Assembly: GCF_041381155.1 (NCBI RefSeq)
Contig: NC_091137.1
Span: 15,557,765 to 15,621,764, forward strand
Reading direction: 5' to 3'
Origin: Argopecten irradians
Lineage: Eukaryota > Mollusca > Bivalvia > Pectinida > Pectinidae
DNA length: 64,000 nt
Shown here: one piece after another, positions 57,201-64,000 of the stretch
Numbering within the stretch: position 1 is the first letter of the stretch
How the letters are laid out: every line of letters starts with the position of its first letter
Position numbers and translations under genes: made by a program
The notes under the pieces: generated by a model
The model's database searches: none
What the model was told of the DNA's origin: nothing
The model's input: the letters and a program-made list of their open reading frames with translations, nothing else

Positions 57201-58041
57201 AATTAGACAGTTATTCGGTATTCGTTATTCAAATGAACGAATTACTTACTACCTTTACTTTGATGCAGGTAACTCTTACATTGAATGTTAAAAGTAGCTA
57301 TGGCAGTTTCATATTAATCAGGGCTACCATCAATGTCGTTATATCTACACATTGGCTATGGCACAATAAAACTGAAGGAATTTCTGCGGAAAAGATGAGT
57401 TAGGTAGTTTGGTGCTGGGCATCAAAATAATGGAATAACGATACACTGACGGCGTTGACGTTGGACGCGCTCTCGAAGGACGTCTCTATCAGGCATGTGA
57501 TTGGTCAGTTTTTCTTACCTGAAATGCCTTTAATTTTAATAAGACAAATTTCATGGGAGGATATTACGACAGTGATAGTAAACCCTGGAATATTAAGAAG
57601 TCGCGTGATAATACTAAGATATTATTTTACAAATCTATTTTATTAACATTGTTCCTTAATTTTAGATAAAATATGACAGGGGTGGATTATGACAACAGTG
57701 AAAGTAAACTCTAGAATATATGATGAAATTGAATATCAATTAGAGGAAATAACAAACATAAAGCTACGAACTTTGATCGTTCTTGAAAATCCTCTCTGTC
57801 GACCCTAAATTAAAGATCAGAGTAATTCCATTGTAAGTTTGTAGTTGACTGTACCCCTGACAGATAGAGGTGACATTACTGTATCCAAACACCAAACAGG
57901 CGTTGTCAGCCGAGCAGGTAGACGCACAGTCAAGCAGACGTTGGACTTGTACGGTCAGAATTGGCGTCCCGGTTGTTGTAGATGACGTCATGTCCGCGTC
58001 ATACCACCAGTACTCTGACGTCAGAGTGCAGACCACATAAC
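54048..58041 (-). CDS. Gene D: PAN-like plus C-type lectin protein (5' partial, probably damaged)
   Basis: Three exons are visible: 58041 to about 57804, 57159-56992 and 54298-54048. They encode a 4-Cys PAN-like module followed by a long-form C-type lectin domain. The signal-peptide exon is not visible and must lie beyond or inside the satellite array. The CTLD has WIGAND, TWMWLDGQ and a CE end but QTVDQ in place of EPN/QPD, so classical Ca2+-dependent sugar binding is doubtful. The expected phase-1 donor after the PAN exon is GGTCGA; the only GT is one base too far and would shift the frame into a stop. It may be a pseudogene, use a rare splice form, or contain a sequence error. Confidence 0.65.
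54580..56780 (-). mobile_element. Degenerate L1/Tx1-like LINE in gene D's last intron
   Basis: Same family as the 15-20 kb nest and same strand as the gene. Pieces: RT start (SDTQTGFLSGRYLGENTRLI, 56692-56462), catalytic box changed to FAEDT (56267-55995), SGLKENKEKISVIWIGSK, a C-terminal part (55587-55342) and a 3' UTR (54727-54601) ending in an A-run on the minus strand at about 54581-54590. Many frameshifts. Confidence 0.8.
56763..56916. repeat. 81-bp tandem duplication
   Basis: Two diverged copies of ATTCAACAA-TTG-TATTGCATCAT ... GAATAC-G-GTTA-TGAACC-GGTC-TCCAAA at 56763-56835 and 56844-56916, next to the LINE boundary. Confidence 0.8.
56992..57159 (-). CDS. Gene D middle exon: N-terminal half of C-type lectin domain
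   Basis: Acceptor TTATCTGTTGCAG, donor GTAGTT, 168 nt, phase 1-1. Encodes CSRAGFDFVQKGRVCVRLFT, NWDDAKDRCESYNGRL and VIDTRQKLE, a textbook CTLD start with the extra N-terminal Cys pair of the long form. Confidence 0.85.
57320..57740. repeat. Dispersed repeat R2, copy 2, with internal duplication
   Basis: Matches 21241-21500 in part (TGTCGTTATAT and ACCTGAAATGCCTT blocks). A GGAGGATATTACGACAGTGA / GGTGGATTATGACAACAGTG pair at about 57556 and 57679 is an internal duplication. Confidence 0.45.
57804..58041 (-). CDS. Gene D PAN-like exon
   Basis: Acceptor TTACATCGGCAG ends at 58042 inside the first satellite unit. Frame YVVCTLTSEYWWYDADM, then C-x3-C-x5-C-x11-C-x-GY (LDCASTC ... SICQGYS), ending ITLIFNL. 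The 3' boundary is uncertain by one base because no GT stands at the phase-1 position (57805/57804). Confidence 0.7.
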
Positions 58042-61000
58042 CTGCCGATGTAACAGAGACAAATATAATCGATTATTTGTATTATACCACATAACCTGCC
58101 GATATAACAGAGACAAATATAATCGATTATTTGTATTATACCGACGACCACATAACCTGCCGATATAACAGAGCCAAATATAATCGTTTATTTTTGTATT
58201 ACACCGACCACATAACCTTCCGATATAACAGAGACAAATATAATCGATTATTTGTATTATACCACATAACCTGCCGATATGATAGAGACAAATATAACCG
58301 ATTATTTGTATTATACCACATAACCCTGCCGATATGATAGAGACAAATATAACCGATTATTTGTATTATACCACATAACCTGCCGATATAACAGAGACAA
58401 ATATAATCGATTATTTGTATTACACCGACCACATAACCTGCCGATATAACAGAGACAAATATAATCGATTATTTGTATTATACCACATAACCTGCCGATA
58501 TAACAGAGACAAATATAACCGATTATTTGTATTACACCGACCACAATAACCTGCCGATATAACTGAGACAAATATAACCGATTATTTGTATTATACCACA
58601 TAACCTGCCGATATAACAGAGACAAATATAATCGATTATTTGTATTACACCGACCACATGACCTGCCGATATAACAGAGACAAATATAATAGTTTATTTG
58701 TATTACACCGACGCCACATAACCTGCCGATATAACAGAGACAAATATAATCGATTATTTGTATTATACCGACCACATAACCTGCCGATATAACAGAGACA
58801 AATATAATCGATTATTTGTATTACACCGACCACATAACCTGCCGATATAACAGAGACAAATATAATCGATTATTTGTATTACACCGACCACATAACCTGC
58901 CGATATAACAGAGACAAATATAATCGATTATTTGTATTACACCGACCACATAACCTGCCGATATAACAGAGACAAATATAATCGATTATTTGTATTATAC
59001 CACATAACCTTCCGATATAACAGAGACAAATATAATCGATTATTTGTATGATACCGACGACCACATAACCTGCCGATATAACAGAGACAAATATAATCGA
59101 TTATTTGTATTACACCGACCACATAACCTGCCGATATAACAGAGGCAAATATAATCGATTATTTGTATTACACCGACCACATAACCTGCTGATATAACAG
59201 AGACAAATATAATCGATTATTTGTATTATACCACATAATCTGCCGATATGATAGAGACAAATATAACCGATTATTTGTATTATACAAAAGAACCTGCCGA
59301 TATAACAGAGACAAATATAATCGATTACTTGTATTATACCGACGACCACATAACCTGCCGATATAACAGAGCCAAATATAATCGATTATTTGTATTATAC
59401 CACATAACCTGCCGATATAACAGAGACAAATATAACCGATTATTTGTATTTACACCGACCACATAACCTGCCGATATAACAGAGACAAATATAATCGATT
59501 ATTTGTATTATACCACATAACCTGCCGATATAACAGAGACAAATATAATCGATTATTTGTATTATACCACATAACCTGCCGATATGATAGAGACAAATAT
59601 AACCGATTATTTGTATTATACCAAATAACCTGCCGATATAACGGAGACAAATATAATCGATTATTTTGTATTACACCGACCACATAACCTGCCGATATAA
59701 CAGAGCCAAATATAATCATTTATTTTGTATTACACCGACCACATAACCTGCTGATATAACAGAGACAAATATAATCGATTTATTTGTATTATACCACATA
59801 ACCTGCCGATATGACAGAGACAAATATAATCGATTATTTGTATTACAACGACCACATGACCTGCCGATATAACAGAGACAAATATAATAGTTTATTTGTA
59901 TTACACCGACCACATAACCTGCCGATATAACAGAGACAAATATAATCGATTATTTTGTATTACACCGACCACATGACCTGCCGATATAACAGAGACAAAT
60001 ATAATCGATTATTTGTATTATACCGACCACATAACCTTCCGATATAACAGAGACAAATATAACCGATTATTTGTATTATACCGACCACATAACCTGCCGA
60101 TATAACAGAGGCAAATATAATCGATTATTTGTATTACACCGACCCACATAACCTGCTGATATAACAGAGACAAATATAATCGATTATTTGTATTATACCA
60201 CACATAACCTGCCGATATGATAGAGACAAATATATACCGATTATTTGTATTATACAAAATAACCTGCCGATATAACAGAGACAAATATAATCGATTATTT
60301 GTATTATACCGACGACCACATAACCTGCCGATATAACAGAGCCAAATATAATCGTTTATTTGTATTACACCGACCACATAACCTGCCGATATAACAGAGA
60401 CAAATATAATCGATTATTTGTATTACACCGACCACATAACCTGCCGATATAACAGAGGCAAATATAATCGATTATTTGTATTACACCGACCACATAACCT
60501 GCTGATATAACAGAGACAAATATAATCGATTATTTGTATTATACCACATAACCTGCCGATATGATAGAGACAAATATAACCGATTATTTGTATTATACAA
60601 AATAACCTGCCGATATAACAGAGACAAATATAATAGTTTATTTGTATTACACCGACCACATGACCTGCCGATATAACAGAGACAAATATAATAGTTTATT
60701 TGTATTACACCGACCACATAACCTTCCGATATAACAGAGGCAAATATAATCGATTTATTTGTATTACACCGACCACATAACCTGCCGATATAACAGAGAC
60801 AAATATAATCGATTATTTGTATTATACCGACGACCATATAACCTGCCGATATAACAGAGCCAAATATAATCGATTATTTGTATTACACCGACCACATAAC
60901 CTGCCGATATAACAGAGACAAATATAATCGATTATTTGTATTACACCGACCACATAACCTGCCGATATAACAGAGACAAATATAATCGATTATTTGTATT

Positions 61001-64000
61001 ATACCACATAACCTGCCGATATAACAGAGACAAATATAACCGATTATTTGTATTACACCGACCACATGACCTGCCGATATAACAGAGACAAATATAATCG
61101 ATTATTTGTATTATACCACATAACCTGCCGATATAACAGAGACAAATATAATCGATTATTTGTATTATACCACATAACCTGCCGATATGATAGAGACAAA
61201 TATAACCGATTATTTGTATTATACCAAATAACCTGCCGATATAACAGAGACAAATATAATCGATTATTTGTATTATACCGACGACCAGATAACCTGCCGA
61301 TATAACAGAGACAAATATAATCATTTATTTGTATTACACCGACCACATAACCTGCCGATATAACAGAGACAAATATAATCGATTATTTGTATTACACCGA
61401 CCACATAACCTGCCGATATAACAGAGACAAATATAATCATTTATTTGTATTACACCGACCACATAACCTGCTGATATAACAGAGACAAATATAATCGATT
61501 ATTTGTATTACACCGACCACATAACCTGCCGATATAACAGAGACAAATATAATCGATTATTTGTATTATACCACATAACCTGCCGATATAACAGAGACAA
61601 ATATAATCGATTATTTGTATTACACCGACCACATAACCTGCCGATATAACAGAGACAAATATAATCGATTATTTGTATTACACCGACCACATAACCTTCC
61701 AATATAACAGAGACAAATATAATCGATTATTTGTATTATACCGACGACCACATAACCTGCCGATATAACAGAGACAAATATAATCGATTATTTGTATTAT
61801 ACCACATAACCTGGCGATATAACAGAGACAAATATAATCGATTATTTGTATTACACCGACCACATAACCTGCCGATATAACAGAGACAAATATAATCGAT
61901 TATTTGTATTATACCACATAACCTGCCGATATAACAGAGACAAATATAATCGATTATTTGTATTACACCGACCACATAACCTGCCGATATAACAGAGACA
62001 AATATAATCGATTATTTGTATTACACCGACCACATAACCTTCCAATATAACAGAGACAAATATAATCGATTATTTTGTATTACACCGACCACATAACCTG
62101 CCGATATAACAGAGACAAATATAACCGATTATTTGTATTACACCGACCACATAACCTGCCGATATAACAGAGACAAATATAATCGATTATTTGTATTACA
62201 CCGACCACATAACCTGCCGATATAACAGAGACAAATATAATCGATTATTTGTATTACATCGACCACATAACCTGCCGATATAACAGAGACAAATATAATC
62301 GATTATTTGTATTATACCACATAACCTGCCGATATAACAGAGACAAATAAAATCGATTATTTGTATTACACCGACCACATAACCTGCCGATATAACAGAG
62401 ACAAATATAATCGATTATTTGTATTATACCGACCACATAACCTGCCGATATAACAGAGGCAAATATAATCGATTATTTGTATTTACACCGACCATATAAC
62501 CTGCCGATATAACAGAGGCAAATATAATCGATTATTTGTATTATACCGACCACATAACCTGCCGATATAACAGAGACAAATATAATCGATTATTTGTATT
62601 ATACCGACGACCACATAACCTGCCGATATAACAGAGACAAATATAACCGATTATTTGTATTATACCACATAACCTGCCGATATAACAGAGACAAATATAA
62701 TCGATTATTTGTATTACACCGACCACATAACCTGCCGATATAACAGAGACAAATATAATCGATTATTTGTATTATACCGACCACATAACCTGCCGATATA
62801 ACAGAGACAAATATAATCGATTATTTGTATTACACCGACCACATAACCTGCCGATATAACAGAGACAAATATAATCGATTACGTGTATTATACCACATAA
62901 CCTGCCGATATAACAGAGACAAATATAACCGATTATTTGTATTACACCGACCACATAACCTGCCGATATAACAGAGACAAATATAATCGATTATTTGTAT
63001 TATACCACATAACCTGCCGATATAACAGAGACAAATATAATCGATTATTTGTATTATACCGACCACATAACCTGCCGATATAACAGAGGCAAATATAATC
63101 GATTATTTGTATTATACCGACGACCACATAACCTGGCGATATGATAGAGACAAATATAACCGTTTATTTGTATTATACCACATAACCTGCCGATATAACA
63201 GAGACAAATATAATCGATTATTTGTATTACACCGACCACATAACCTGCCGATATAACAGAGACAAATATAATCGATTATTTGTATTACACCGACCACATA
63301 ACCTGCCGATATAAACAGAGGCAAATATAATCGATTATTTGTATTATACCGACGACCACATAACCTGGCGATATGATAGAGACAAATATAACCTTATTTG
63401 TATTATACCACATAACCTGCCGATATAACAGAGACAAATATAATCGATTATTTGTATTACACCGACCACATAACCTGCCGATATAACAGAGACAAATATA
63501 ATCGATTATTTGTATTACACCGACCACATAACCTGCCAATATAACAGAGACAAATATAACCGATTATTTGTATTACACCGACCACATAACCTTCCGATAT
63601 AACAGAGACAAATATAACCGATTATTTGTATTACACCGACCACATAACCTGCCGATATAACAGAGACAAATATAACCGATTATTTGTATTACACCGACCA
63701 CATAACCTGCCGATATAAACAGAGACAAATATAATCGATTATTTGTATTATACCACATAACCTGCCGATATAACAGAGACAAATATAATCGATTATTTGT
63801 ATTACACCGATACCACATAACCTGCCGATATAACAGAGACAAATATAATCGATTATTTGTATTATACCGACCACATAACCTGCCGATATAACAGAGACAA
63901 ATATAATCGATTATTTGTATTACACCGACCACATAACCTGCCGATATAACAGAGACAAATATAATCGATTATTTGTATTATACCACATAACCTGCCGATA
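58036..64000 (-). repeat. Satellite array of about 100 units carrying a splice acceptor
   Basis: Head-to-tail units of mostly 58 bp (ending ACACCGACC on the plus strand) mixed with 54-bp and about 61-bp variants. Each has ACATAACCTGCCGATATAAC, AGAGACAAATA and the 12-bp palindrome ATAATCGATTAT. On the minus strand each reads TTTGTCTCTGTTATATCGGC AG then GTTATGTGG, a pyrimidine tract, AG and the first bases of gene D's PAN exon. The array starts exactly at that exon and continues past the window end. Long open frames on both strands are by-products. Confidence 0.95.

Noticed and set aside
58131..63932. Dozens of 60-154 codon open frames on both strands with repeated IIDYICLCYIGR or TNNRLYLSLLYRQ peptides
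   Set aside because: They are translations of the satellite unit in different frames and end wherever a 58-bp unit brings in TAA. There are no independent start, splice or codon signals.
1..64000. tRNA or rRNA genes
   Set aside because: None seen by eye; the only tRNA-like box is the SINE head near 4290-4340.

Overview
The window reads as nuclear DNA of an invertebrate animal, most likely a marine bivalve mollusc. It is AT-rich, its introns have canonical GT/AG ends, and it carries secreted lectin-type domains (F-type lectin, F5/8C discoidin, C-type lectin, PAN/apple-like). It is also loaded with non-LTR retrotransposons, a tRNA-headed SINE with a tail typical of bivalve SINEs, MITEs and satellites. 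Species cannot be fixed from this sequence alone.

Three lectin-like genes built from shuffled modules can be assembled from exons. Gene A (+, 6069-11137, four exons, 248 codons) encodes a signal peptide, a 4-Cys PAN-like module and an F-type (fucose-binding) lectin domain. Gene B (-, 50510 to 13873, ten exons, 590 codons) encodes a signal peptide, two F5/8C domains, a PAN-like module and a C-type lectin domain; its exon lengths sum exactly to an open frame. Gene D (-, from about 58041 to 54048, 5' end beyond the array or window) encodes a PAN-like module and a C-type lectin domain, with a faulty splice donor. A and B are convergent; D and B are in tandem on the minus strand. Nearly all module boundaries are phase 1, as expected for exon shuffling. 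The likely shared role is secreted glycan or pathogen recognition (inference from the domains).

Layout: 1-4.7 kb holds a broken Ty3/gypsy-like element, dispersed repeats, a MITE, a possible first exon and a complete SINE with a 12-bp target duplication. 6-11 kb is gene A, whose third intron is full of foldback and GATATC-rich repeats. 13.9-50.5 kb is gene B. Its introns hold a nest of L1/Tx1-like LINEs (14.9-20.7 kb), a CR1/jockey-like LINE with a 2A-like peptide motif (24-27.5 kb), another LINE and a MULE fragment (30.4-32.2 kb), a perfect 27-bp x 17 minisatellite (40.5 kb) and a Tc1-like remnant (42.5 kb). 54-58 kb is gene D with an intronic LINE. 58.0-64.0 kb is a satellite of about 100 units that runs off the window.

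The most unusual signal is that tandem duplication repeatedly spans splice sites in this lectin cluster. The satellite unit contains gene D's own 3' splice site plus the first exon bases. Three splice donors of gene B sit in tandem copies of 14, 35 and about 60 bp.
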